Below are positions 17,041-28,797 of a stretch of 64,000 nt of DNA, piece after piece. Under the pieces are notes generated by a model. That model did not search any database and was not told the origin of the DNA. It saw only the letters and a list, made by a program, of their open reading frames with translations. The DNA is from Siphonodentalium dalli. Its lineage: Eukaryota > Mollusca > Scaphopoda > Gadilida > Siphonodentaliidae. Within the stretch, counting starts at the first letter, position 1, and every line of letters starts with the position of its first letter. The stretch covers positions 174,290,310-174,354,309 of the forward strand of contig CP136064.1 in NCBI GenBank assembly GCA_032622095.1, in the 5' to 3' direction. The translations under genes were made by a program, and so were the position numbers.

Positions 17041-17499
17041 CAAGCCTGAGTTTAGTGTGCCTGTCATTTGCAGAATGAGGTCCCCAGAGGGTGAATTTAA
17101 TGACACTATCCTGCCTAGAGGGCTAGCATCACTAAATTCACCCTCTGTGGACCTCATTCTGCTTAGGCCACATTTGCCATGGGAGACATAGACTCAGATT
17201 GAAGTTCCCAAATGGTGAATATTGTAATGTACACCCATTGGGAACCTTGATTGTGCAATATATTGTCTGCCAATTTGGGGATATAGAGAAACTAAACTAA
17301 AAAAGAAATAGAATCTATGTGAAGTTTCTATAAAAAAATTGATAATAAAGGTACTTTCCAGAGAAGATGAGGCCTAAGCAGAATGAGGTCCCCAGAGGGT
17401 GAATTTAGTGAGGCTAGCCTGCTATGTGGGATAGCAGCACTAAATTCCCCCTATGGGGACCTCATTCTGCAAATGACGGACACACTAAACTCAGGTTTG
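17041..17499. mobile_element. hAT-type MITE, third copy (459 bp)
   Basis: The ends are CAAGCCTGAGTTTAGTGTG and, reverse-complemented, CAAACCTGAGTTTAGTGTG. It keeps both terminal hairpins (about 17079-17165 and 17377-17470) and the interior block TTTGGGGATATAGAGAAACT shared with 3429-3886. The flanking 8-mers agree at only 5 of 8 positions, so it is older. A further hairpin fragment lies at about 17624-17655. Confidence 0.78.
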
Positions 17500-17857
17500 A
17501 CTGAGAAGAAATAAAATGAAATAAAAGCAAAAAAACAATCAAACAATGCTTTCTGAAAGTAATATGTTAGGTGAATTAACTCTCACTGAATGTCAATCTT
17601 TACTTGAAAATCGCATTAATATTGTCACTAAATTCACCCTCTGGGGGACCTCATTCGGGTCAAATTACAGTAAGCAATCGTTTCATAACCCTATGAGGTA
17701 CGCATGTTTCATTTAAGGTCGGTCTGGCGATAAAGTGGAATACACTGATTGCCTGTTGATAGATTGGAATGGCACACAAACAGGCAGACACTGACGCTAT
17801 CTCAAGGATGGGTTGAATGGCAATGAATAGCTCTGCAGTAAGCTAACATAGTATTAC

Positions 17858-18039
17858 ACAAGTTCAACAAACGACCATTTCCACCAATGAATATGAATCA
17901 TTCTGTTCTTGTATTTGTTTTTCTGTCTGTCGTCTGCTTTTATTACCTGAACACCCCCGCTCCAAATGAACAATAGACCTTTTGAGTGTATACTTTTATA
18001 GCTGCATGGGCAAATCCATTCAGTATAGAATGTGTTAAA
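17858..18039 (+). repeat. Dispersed repeat C, copy 3
   Basis: Shares CCACCAATGAATATGAATC, TCTGTCGTCTGC, CCAAATGAACAATAGACC and GCAAATCCATTCAGTAT with the other two copies. Confidence 0.65.
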
Positions 18040-18234
18040 GTCTGTGATTAGATCCATGCATGTCCACAGATGGGGAATAAACCCAAGATATGACAGTTAT
18101 TTTGTTCCACAGAAAGGAAGCAGAATATCGCACATGTAGGAAAATTAGAAAATCACACACTTACATAAATATGTTCAGATATGATATCCTGTTTTGATAC
18201 ATGCACAAATGGTGACTTTTTATGTTTACCCATA

Positions 18235-18690
18235 CCATAGTGTCGTTGTCCGGATTGACCACTCGTCGTTAGTCCGTCCGTCTGTCTGTAGACACTTTAC
18301 ACATGGTGCGATAACTCAAATATTTTCTATCTGATCGCAACCAAATTTGGTATGAGTTTCTCAACCCAAAATACAGATCGTGTTCGAATATGGGTTTGAT
18401 CCGACTATATTTAACTGAGTTATTGCCCTTTTTCGAAAAAATATATTCACTCTAAAAAATTTTTTTTTATTGATTTCCTTGCTCAATTTATCCAAAAAAA
18501 AATGAATATGAATAAATAAAAAAATTTAATTAATATATAAAATATTTTTAATTATTTAAAAAATATATATATTTAAAGTAAACAAATTTGAAAAACTAAC
18601 ACCATTATAACTCTGCAAAGGGTACCCCGAGTCACCACACCAAATTTGGTTTAAATCGGTCCATAATCTTGTGTTATGTACTGGTAAATT
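18235..18690 (+). repeat. Dispersed repeat D, copy 2
   Basis: It has a GTCCGTCCGTCTGTCTGT run, then GCGATAACTCAAATATTTTC and CAACCAAATTTGGTATGAG, the same order as the repeat at 6311. An AT-rich stretch (18440-18590) separates this from a second module with CACCAAATTTGGTTTAAATC near 18640. The TATACC hairpin is not clear here. Confidence 0.6.
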
Positions 18691-20203
18691 TGTTTGGAGC
18701 GACTTTAAACCCAGTGCATTCTCTTATATAAATGCAAGTGACCCATAAATTCCAATAATTTACTGTTATGTACTATTATAGACAAATGAACATAACACAT
18801 ACTCTATAATTCAACACCAAAACTCTCATTTATGATTCCGATCATAGTAATTTACTATCGCCCAAGGATGTGTTAATTAACATCTGCCGATCGTGATCGG
18901 CCTCTCATTCTATTTTGGCTTAGTCAAAAGAACAGTGACAGTCTTAAATATTTCACTATTTTAATGCAAAAACCAAATTATTTTCTTAACTGGTATATCT
19001 CTTTTGTATTACCTATCATTGAAATAGAGTATACATCTGATCTGCCTACAAATTACTCAGTGGATATCTTTCTTTCTATTTATTCATTTCTATATGTGAT
19101 AAAACTTCCCTTTTTGGATATTCCATTGTTTTCTGTTTTATCATGAGATATTTAATCTTTTGTTAGGCTGTATTATTTATTGCCTGTTGATTTGTATGTC
19201 TTTGTGCAAGTTCATGTCCATGTTGTTAATAGAATCTGTCTAATAAATAAGAGAGAGGTACTTCTGGTCTGGTTATTTATAACATGGGGGGGATAGTTTA
19301 ATCTTCCAACCATGGTTGAATCCGTCGGCACACTCTGCAGGCCGCATTGTAATGATTCGGAAATTTTACAGGTTTGTTCAGGATCACCTCTAGATGGGAG
19401 CTATCAAATTTGAATGATTTTTGATGAAAAATATGGCCGTCGGCAGCTATTTCAGAGTGACCATTGGATTTATTGGAGAAATGTTTTGAAAACTTACTCG
19501 CCTGCTATTTATCAAATTTGAACGATATTCGATCAAAAACAATCGGATGTAGCTTGTAGGGTGTGCTGAAGGTTTTAGTGATGCAATGAGTAAATGTTTT
19601 TTATCAAATTCAATATCTTCCTTCTAGAAGTGACACTAAACATCTCCATTAAATGCAGGGTGCATCGATGTATACATATGTAATCCAAGATAGACGCTGA
19701 TGGCCATGTTTTTTAAAGGAATATCATCCTGCAAATGTTAGTATTTTCATTCAATTTACCGATAATACATTTTTAAAATGTCCATTTTGCTCATATAATC
19801 TAATATTCGGCCGCTAATCTTATAACGATTAAAAAAATTCTGAAGATTTTGTGTTTTAGACAAAGTCACATGATCAGAGCAATCACATGATTGTCACATT
19901 TGAACAGAAGTATCACTTGGTAACTCATTGACAACTAATAGATACGCAATGATAGCATAAATAAAGTTTGCACTCGCAAAGCAATCATGAATTCGATCGC
20001 GGATTTTGAAGTTTGCCGCATTATGGAGGGAACACTGGGAATGCAACAACTTGGCCGAATATACGTCGCAGTTCTCAAAATAAAATGTTGTTAGCATGTT
20101 ATTATATGTATCGCGATGTGTTATTATAAAGCCATGCTCGTATTTTACGTAGGACTGTTCTCGTAAAAGAAATGACAGATGAACACTTTGGAATATTATT
20201 AAG
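18691..20203. other. Intergenic, mostly unassigned
   Basis: 18715-18770 holds a decayed piece of the hairpin core (CCAGTGCATTCTCTTATATA). 19380-19600 contains two loosely similar modules with CTATCAAATTTGAATGAT and TATCAAATTTGAACGATA about 130 bp apart. No gene is recognised. Confidence 0.5.
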
Positions 20204-22727
20204 TACTAGCAGGGTTACCCGGCGTTGCCCAGGTTAAAGTGATGTGAAACCCTCTGGATATTTGGTGGGAATAGAGAATACTCTTGCTCTCATAGTGTTA
20301 CACGTATTCTCATAAATTGTATATCCAAATGGCATCACAAAACATGATTCTTACACATGGCGATTATCATTTTGTTTATCGCGTTTAATCCGTTTCCACC
20401 AATAAAGAAGTATTTATTTATTTACAACTGCGTATACTTCAGACGTTATAGCATGAAACATGAACATCATAAACACATTAGTTCGAAAAAATAAAAGATG
20501 ACAATTGTGTTTTACATAGAGATGTATCAATCAATCAATCAATCAATCTAGTTTATTATATCTTCATGAAGATACAGATGTTTTAAAGATATGTCCAGGT
20601 GCTATACTCTGTTCTGGTGCTATATACTGGTTAATCATTTTCAGTTTAAAAGAATTGATGTTATGGATGTATAGCAGCTACATGTGCCCGACACAGCGAG
20701 ATTTTGAGTTGTTTATGTTAGGCGATGAGTCTGTTCTAAAAAATGAAAGAAATCCTCTGTATCGGGCAGATATACCCTTGTCAGATGTCAATATTGGAGG
20801 ATCCTGAAAAGTCATGTGCTACGGACTGTGTTTTCCTTTATCTCAGAAGTAACCCATATTTGACTGCACACTGTGACCACTATTTTTTAACAGGCCTGCT
20901 CTACATTTCCATATCTCTTGGCAATTGTAACTTTTTTTGTGGAAACTATATTGAATGGGACAGACTCAATCGTGTTATAATATATACATGAGCCATTCTA
21001 ATATGCAACCTCAGTTTGAATGAATATATGTATCTCTTAAATAGATTGATATAGATATACTTTTAATGCTTTCTTCTATATATCTGTTGCTAGATCATTT
21101 TAGGAATGCCCTGATTTCCATCCCCATATAAATATGACAGTTGAGAAGATATAATTGTTCAAGTGACTTAATTCGGTCACCATTTGTCGAGATTGTGAAA
21201 TTGGAATGCCAAAATCTCCTTAGAACGACATGGAGATGGCCTGGGAGATGACTATATATAACTTTGTTGGATATCGGCGAATTGAACAATCTTATAAATG
21301 CTAGTGAATCTCCTCTCGCCATCCATGACCCAAACGACCCCAAATGTGATTTAATTCATCGTTGGAGAAGAACGTGCATGAATTTGGTGGAATCAGTGCT
21401 AAATATATTTGTATCAACTTTGGTGCAACTCCCCTCATGCATGACTTGAACCGCGCCACTTTTGTCATATTTAAACCACGTCTATTCGACTCATGCATGG
21501 ATTATATAATGGAGATGATTATATATATTTTTATAAGTTTTTGTTGACCCTCCCGTCCCTATTGCGGAATCAAGAGGCGCCAATTTTGACATCATTAAAC
21601 CACACACTTAGACTCATTATAGAGATGAATATATATAAAATTTTATGAAAATTGGCGAGTATACAAATTCGTATCAAATTTAGGGGCACCATTGCATATC
21701 TCTCACCCAAAAGGCACAAATTTGGCGCATTTAAACCACACAATTAGATTATTCGTATCACGGAGAAGAATATGTATCAATCAGGTGGAAATCGGCGTTA
21801 ACATTGATCAATGTTTGTGTCCCTCTCACACTCTAGGCACCCCTGACTCGAATGACCCCACATTTAACATCTTTAAACCACACAATTAGACTCCTGATAT
21901 CATCAGATTATTATTTGTAAGTTTGGTGCTAATCCGCGACTAACAAATTTTTATCAAATTTAGTGCCCACCCCACCTCACCCCCATCTCTCACCAAAGCA
22001 GACATCTTTAAAATAACACGATTAGATTCCTCATATCATGGATAAGAATGTGTATCAATTTGGTGGAAATTGGCGCTAAAAATATTGTGTATCAATTTTG
22101 GTGCCCCTCTTCCTTTCAGTGCACCCCTGACTCGAATGACGCCACTTTTGACAGCTTTAAGCCACGCCATTAGACACCTCATAACATGGGGATGAATTTT
22201 TATAAGTTTCGTGGCAATCAGCGACTAAACCTATTATCAGATTTAGTACCACCCACCGCCCCCTCCCAAATCTCTCATCCCAACGACACCAATTTGGCGT
22301 CTTTAAATCACACAATAAGATTCCTTGTATCATGGAGAAGATCTCAGAAGAATGTGCATCAATTTGGTGAAATTCGGCGCTAAAATTATTTTGATCAATT
22401 TTGGTGCCCCTCTCCCCTTCCGGGCATCCCTGACACGAACGGCGCGACTTTTGACATATTTAAAAAAAACCATTAGATTCCTCATATTATGGGGATGATT
22501 ATATATAAGTTTGGTGGCAATCGGCGACAAATATTTTTTTTCTGCCACTCCCTCTTTTCTGCCCCTGACAACAACGGCATCACTTTAGAAAATTCTAACC
22601 CTCGCCATTATCTTTCTCATAAAAAATTACCCCTATTAGACCCCTTTTGTGCCATCTAGATGGTCCCCTGTGAATTTCTATAGAACAGACAGACAGACAT
22701 TCACAAATATAGATATAGATATTCTAC
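20204..22727 (+). mobile_element. Probable non-autonomous Helentron/HINE-like element with tandem core
   Basis: The 5' end has TACTAGCAGGGTTACCCGGC continuing GTTGCCCAGGT, a motif I recall as the start of widespread invertebrate Helitron-like repeats (for example Lep1/HINE types). An AATC microsatellite sits at 20527-20549 and the core tandem repeats at 21259-22620. The 3' end reads AACAGACAGACAGACATTCA and AATATAGATATAGATATTC. There is no replication-helicase frame and no target duplication is expected for this class. The class is an inference from memory of the end motifs. Confidence 0.6.
21259..22620 (+). repeat. Diverged ~150/300-bp tandem repeat
   Basis: A two-part unit recurs: TTTGGTGCCCCTCT with TGACTCGAATGAC and ACTTTTGACA, then CCTCATATCATGG with GAATGTGTATCAATTTGGTG. 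Like-for-like positions fall near 21803, 22096 and 22399, so the period is about 295-303 bp. The units are AT-rich and diverged, and short open frames in them are incidental. Confidence 0.8.
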
Positions 22728-22895
22728 CAAGATGTATTAATACATTATCGTATATTATTTTGGTTTCACGTGCAATCTACATGTGCATAAACATGTGCTT
22801 GTATTTCATGTCTTTTCGTTACCAGAATAGTTATTTTATATTTATTATATTCATATACAGATTGCAAATTTGCGAAGATTTGCAAAGTTATATAT

Positions 22896-23192
22896 AAAAG
22901 AGTTATGGGTCTTAGTTTGTCTATTTTTAGCAATTTTATCACCGTTAGCACGATAACTCGATGAAATATTAACCGATTTCAACAATATTTGGTATATGAG
23001 TCTCCTGCAACAATATCTCGGACAGTTCGAAAACCAGGTTTGTCCGAATTTTTTTCGCAGAGTTATGGGTCTTAGTTTGTCTATTTTAATAAATTTTTTA
23101 TCACCATTAGTGCGAACTCAATGAAATATTAACGGATTCAATTGATATTTGGTATATATGTCTATTGCAATAATATACCACCGTCCGACTTT
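22896..23192 (+). repeat. Dispersed repeat D modules at the edge of the satellite
   Basis: Two ~175-bp modules each start GAGTTATGGGTCTTAGTTTG (22900) or its near copy (23060). Each carries ATGAAATATTAAC(C/G)GATT and ATTTGGTATAT. They end at CCGTCCGACTTTTG, where the satellite consensus starts without a break. Confidence 0.75.
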
Positions 23193-26100
23193 TGTCTTGG
23201 ATGTGGCCATCTTCTGTATGCTTCCGAGTATCTGAAATATTGTACCCTCTCCAATCTGGAAGACAAAACAGAATGACAAAAATAATGAGATCTGTCCTGT
23301 CTATAATGTGGAATACCAAATGAAAGAACAAAAAAAATGAAATTTAAATCAGTGCAAAAACAAGATATACTGTCGTCCGGTGCATACATTGAACAGATGC
23401 AATTGAATGTCCTTATAGTGGTGAACATCCATACCAAATATCATTGAGAACCGAGCATTATTGTTCAAGTTATGTCCTGAAAAGACATCAGACAGACCAA
23501 AAAGCCAACATTTCCAGATAAACAAAGATGAATAACTCTAGAATGAATAATCTGAACAAAACGATGGAATATTCTACTGAGTATACTCATAGGGAACATC
23601 CATACCAAATTTCATTCAGAACCGAGCACTATGGCATGAACAGACATTGGGCGGATGTACGTATGAACGTACGGACAGACAGATACAAAACAATATACCT
23701 TTTTTAAAAAGGGGCTATAACAATAACCACAGACATTTGATTCGCTGCGTTATCTTGGATGTGGCCATCTTCTGTATGCTTCCGAGTATCTGAAATAATG
23801 TACGCTCCAATCTGGAAGACAAAACAGAATGACAAAAATAATGAGATCTGTCCTGCCTAATGTGGAATACAAAATGAAAGAACAAAAATAATGAAATTTA
23901 AATCAGTGCAAAAACAAGATATACTGTCGTCCGGTGCATACATTGAACAGATGCCATTGAATGTCCTTATAGTGGTGAACACCCATACCAAATTTCATTG
24001 AGATCAGAGCACTACAGTTCAAGTTATAACATTGAACAGACATTGTGCGGATGTACGAACGCATGTCCGGACAGACACGTGCAAAACAATATACCCTTTT
24101 TTAATAAGGGGCTATAATAATAACCCGACATTTGATTCGCTGCGTTATCTTGGATGTGGCCATCTTCTATATGCTTCCGAGTATCTGAAATCTTCTACCC
24201 TCTCCAATCTGGAAGACAAAACAGAATGACAAAAATAATGAGATCTGTCCTGTCTATAATGTGGAATACCAAATGAAAGAACAAAAATAATGAAATTTAA
24301 ATCAGTGCAAAAACAAGATATACTGTCGTCCGGTGCATACATTGAGCAGATGCCATTGAATGTCCTTATAGTGGTGAACATCCATACCAAATATCATTGA
24401 GAACCGAGCATTATTGTTCAAGTTATGTCCTGAAAAGACATCAGACAGACCAAAACGCCAATATTTCCAGATAAACAAAGATGAATAACTCTAGAATGAA
24501 TAATCTGAACAAAACGATGGAATATTCTACTGAGTATACTCATAGGGAACATCCATACCAAATTTCATTCAGAACCGAGCACTATGGCATGAACAGACAT
24601 TGGGCGGATGTACGTATGAACGTACGGACAGACAGATGCAAAACAATATACCTTTTTAAAAAAGGGGCTATAACAATAACCACAGACATTTGATTCGCTG
24701 CGTTATCTTGGATGTGGCCATCTTCTGTATGCTTCCGGGTATCTGAAATATTGTACCCTCTCCAATCTGGAAGACAAAACAGAATGACAAAATTAATGAG
24801 ATCTGTCCTGCCTAATGTGGAATACAAAATGAAACAACAAAAATAATGAAATCCAAATGTAATTGAGAACCGAGCATTATTGTTCAAGTTATGTCCTGAA
24901 AAGACATCAGACAGACCAAAAAGCAACATTTCCAGATAAACAAAGATGAATAACTCTAGAATGAATAATCTGAACAAAACGATGGAATATTCTACTGAGT
25001 ATACTCATAGTAGGGAACATCCATACCAAATTTCATTCAGAACCGAGCACTATGGCATGAACAGACATTGGGCGGATGTACGTACGAACGTCCGGACAGA
25101 CAGATGCAAAACAATATACCTTTTTTAAAAAGGGGCTATAACAATAACCACAGACATTTGATTCGCTGCGTTATCTTGGATGTGGCCATCTTCTGTATGC
25201 GTCCGAGTATCTGAAATATTGTACCCTCTCCAATCTGGAAGACAAAACAGAATGACAAAAATAATGAGATCTGTCCTGCCTAATGTGGAATACAAAATGA
25301 AAGAACAAAAATAATGAAATTTAAATCCGTGCAAAAACAAGATATACTGTCGTCCGGTGCATACATTGAACAGATGCCATTGAATGTCCTTATAGTGGTG
25401 AACACCCATACCAAATTTCATTGAGATCAGAGCACTACGGTTCAAGTTATAACATTGAACAGACATTGTGCGGATGTACGAACGCATGTCCGGACAGACA
25501 CGTGCAAAACAATATACCCTTTTTTAATAAGGGGCTATAATAATAACCAGACATTTGATTCGCTGCGTTATCTTGGATGTGGCCATCTTCTATATGCTTC
25601 CGAGTATCTGAAATCTTCTACCCTCTCCAATCTGGAAGACAAAACAGAATGACAAAAATAATGAGATCTGTCCTGTCTATAATGTGGAATACCAAATGAA
25701 AGAACAAAAATAATGAAATTTAAATCAGTGCAAAAACAGGATATACTGTCATCCGGTGCATACATTGAGCAGATGCCATTGAATGTCCTTATAGTGGTGA
25801 ACATCCATACCAAATATCATTGAGAACCGAGCATTATTGTTCAAGTTATGTCCTGAAAAGACATCAGACAGACCAAAAAGCCAACATTTCCATGCAGATA
25901 AACAAAGATGAATAACTCTAGAATGAATAATCTGAACAAAACGATGGAATATTCTACTGAGTATACTCATAGTAGGGAACATCCATACCAAATTTCATTC
26001 AGAACCGAGCACTATGGCATGAACAGACATTGGGCGGATGTACGTACGAACGTCCGGACAGACAGATGCAAAACAATATACCTTTTTTTAAAAGGGGCTA

Positions 26101-26418
26101 TAACAATAACCACAGACATTTGATTCGCTGCGTTATCTTGGATGTGGACATCTTCTGTATGCTTCCGAGTATCTGAAATATTGTACCCTCTCCAATCTGG
26201 AAGACAAAACAGAATGACAAAAATAATGAGATCTGTCCTGCCTAATGTGGAATACAAAATGAAAGAACAAAAATAATGAAATTTAAATCTGTGCAAAAGC
26301 AAGATATACTGTCGTCCGGTGCATACATTGAACAGATGCCATTGAATGTCCTTATAGTGGTGAACACCCATACCAAATTTCATTGAGATCAGAGCACTAC
26401 GGTTCAAGTTATAACATT
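23193..26418 (+). repeat. Satellite array, left block
   Basis: Head-to-tail copies of a satellite with two kinds of half-unit. Type A contains ACATTGTGCGGATGTACGAA and AATAAGGGGCTATAATAATA. Type B contains ACATTGGGCGGATGTACGTA and AAAAAGGGGCTATAACAATA. The halves are about 557 and 398 bp and alternate, giving a 955-bp dimer. Several left-edge copies lack parts (for example 24840-24860). Open frames of 60-155 codons recur on both strands at fixed positions in the unit, as expected of any homogenised array. Confidence 0.95.
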
Positions 26419-28797
26419 GGGTCCTACTAAACAACGAACACAAACGAACACAAACGAACATAAACGAACACAGGTCCAAAAAGCGGAATAGAAGGGTGAA
26501 ATTGGGTTTGTGGGTGCGTGTGGGTCCACTCTATGTGTATGTGGTGTTATTTCCAACTTTGATCACTTATTTTTTGAGTTATTAGCATTATTTGAATACA
26601 AAACTACTAAACAACGAACACAAACGAACATAAGATTAGCCACACTGCAAAGGTGTTAATTAACTACGGCTTACTCTGTCTCCTTGTTAATTGCACATCT
26701 GTTAGTTGTTTTTACTGCCAGGTGATTGTTAGTTTTGTCACTGATGGCAATAAAAACACGGGAAACATCAGAGGTCGGCGGTATGTATGAATTCATGTAT
26801 GAATGTGATCCGAAGTACGAACTATTGTTTCGCACATAGCCACACATACATATGGTTCTTTCTAAGTTTAATTTCGTCGTTCGATTTTCCACATCTCCTC
26901 GATAGAGGATATTATGTTCGTTATTTTTATCAGTCGAAAAAGTTGCACATCAAATTTGTTCAACTTCCATCTTAAGATACTACAGGTAAGGTCAGTCCCG
27001 TCGTAGTTTAGACATCGAATTGCAGCGACATGAAGTTGAAAAAAATTTATGTAGTTCGATCGGTTGTTGTGTTTTATAAAGGAGATGACAGTTCGCCAGA
27101 CTTGTGTCTGTTTTTGCCTCTTTCAATGCGGAAGCGCAGTTGTTTTCTTATTTGAATTGGTGTAGCGAGAATATCTCAGACTATACACGTATACATGTAT
27201 ATGTATTATGTTTCGGACCTTTTTCGTGTGTTGATCGATCATATTTTGTGGGCATGGAACTATATATAGATGTCTCATGTACCCGTCCACGGTAATAACT
27301 ATAACCGAGAAACCATCTTTAGAATATTGTGTTGTTGGAGAACAAATCAATGCGACCAGCAGTCTACCAGATGGTGAACCAAAGCATTATCAAAATACCT
27401 CAACGTTATAGTTATTAACTGAGTTGTTCCTTCGAAAATCCAAAGGATGGAACCAGTCTGGCTTTCATGTTTTTGTTTTTGGTGAAATTGGTTATTAGGG
27501 AGATTCTGTTACGTGTATCTACCGAAATTATTCGCTCCTTATTCGGAAAATAATAAATACTAGTTTAGAGTGCACCTAACCTTTCCCATTGGCTTGTCTG
27601 ATACTGTGCGCGAGACATAGCTCCAAACCTCTTTTTGTTCCTATTCCTTTGAGGTTTTTGCAGTTGAAATATAATATTATATGTTTAGTGTAAACATATT
27701 TTATTCCAATCAAAATAATAACATATTTAAACATATGACAAACATTTTACAGTAAGACAGAATAATATAAATAATCGATTGATTGGAAATTATTGTTTCG
27801 TTCATTTCCATGGTGCGTGAATGCTTGTGAACCTGGAAAATGTGAGAAGTTATTCTGCGCGTCACGCCATTTTCAGGCCTATATATATGCATTCTTACCC
27901 ATTAAATTGAAAGAGACAACCATTCGTTTCCCAAAATGGCAAAGAATAGTGACCACTCGCTCATATACTCTAACACAATCCCCTCACAAACTGCGAGAGA
28001 AAATACAACATATTTCTTGATTAACTGCATGCTGTAGAATTTAACCACATAGGCCTACTACTTAAAATGGAGGAAAAATTCAGGCTAGAGAGTTCCATCT
28101 CCATGTGCACTCTGATCCGGAAGCGAGGGTTTCGTAAGCAAAAGGGTTCTATCTCTAAACACATTTTTCGTAGTGTCTTTTATTATAAAACTGGCAAGTT
28201 TCTAGAACTGAGACTTCGGATATAATAATATTTTAGTTAGCTTTAACATTTTGAAACATGACGACACACACTGAAAACGATTTACATGGTAATTCCCGTC
28301 TCGAAATTTCAACATCGATTTCCCAACAAAATGATTAATGTTGGATAGAACCATCTGATTCTCACACGACGATATATAAGGTCGATAAAAAGAGCAACTC
28401 AAATGTTTTGTTAGATATGCATTCAAACGCCGACCTCTGATGTTTCCCGTGTTTTATTGCCATCAGTGACAATACTGACAATCACATCAATTGCAGTAAA
28501 AACAACTCACAGATGTGCAAAGAGTAAGCCATAGTTAATTAACACCTTTGCAGTGTGGCTATATATATAATCTTATGTTCGTTTGTGTTCGTTGTTTAGT
28601 AGTTTTGTATTCAAATAATGCTAATAACTCAAAAAATAAGTGATCAAAGTTGGAAATAACACCACATACACATAGAGTGGACCCACACGCACCCACAAAC
28701 CAAATTTCACCCTTCTATTCCGTTTTTTGGACCTGTGTTCGTTTATGTTCGTTTGTGTTCGTTTGTGTTCGTTTGTGTTCGTTGTTTAGTAGGACCG
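26419..28797. mobile_element. Long-TIR DNA transposon (2379 bp) inserted in the satellite
   Basis: The left TIR is 26419-26780 and the right 28428-28797. The outer ends are GGGTCCTACTAAACAACGAA and, reverse-complemented, CGGTCCTACTAAACAACGAA. ATAACATT is duplicated at 26411-26418 and 28798-28805, and the uninterrupted satellite has it once, so the 8-bp target duplication is secure. ACGAACACAA units are repeated below each terminus, and the ACTACTAAACAACGAACAC terminus recurs internally near 26605 and 28585. The 1.65-kb interior has no recognisable transposase. Long TIRs with an 8-9-bp duplication suggest a MULE-like or unclassified non-autonomous element. Confidence 0.9.

Noticed and set aside
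26419-28797. Reading the long inverted repeats as LTRs
   Set aside because: The ends are inverted, not direct, and the target duplication is 8 bp. There is no sign of gag or pol. It is a DNA transposon.
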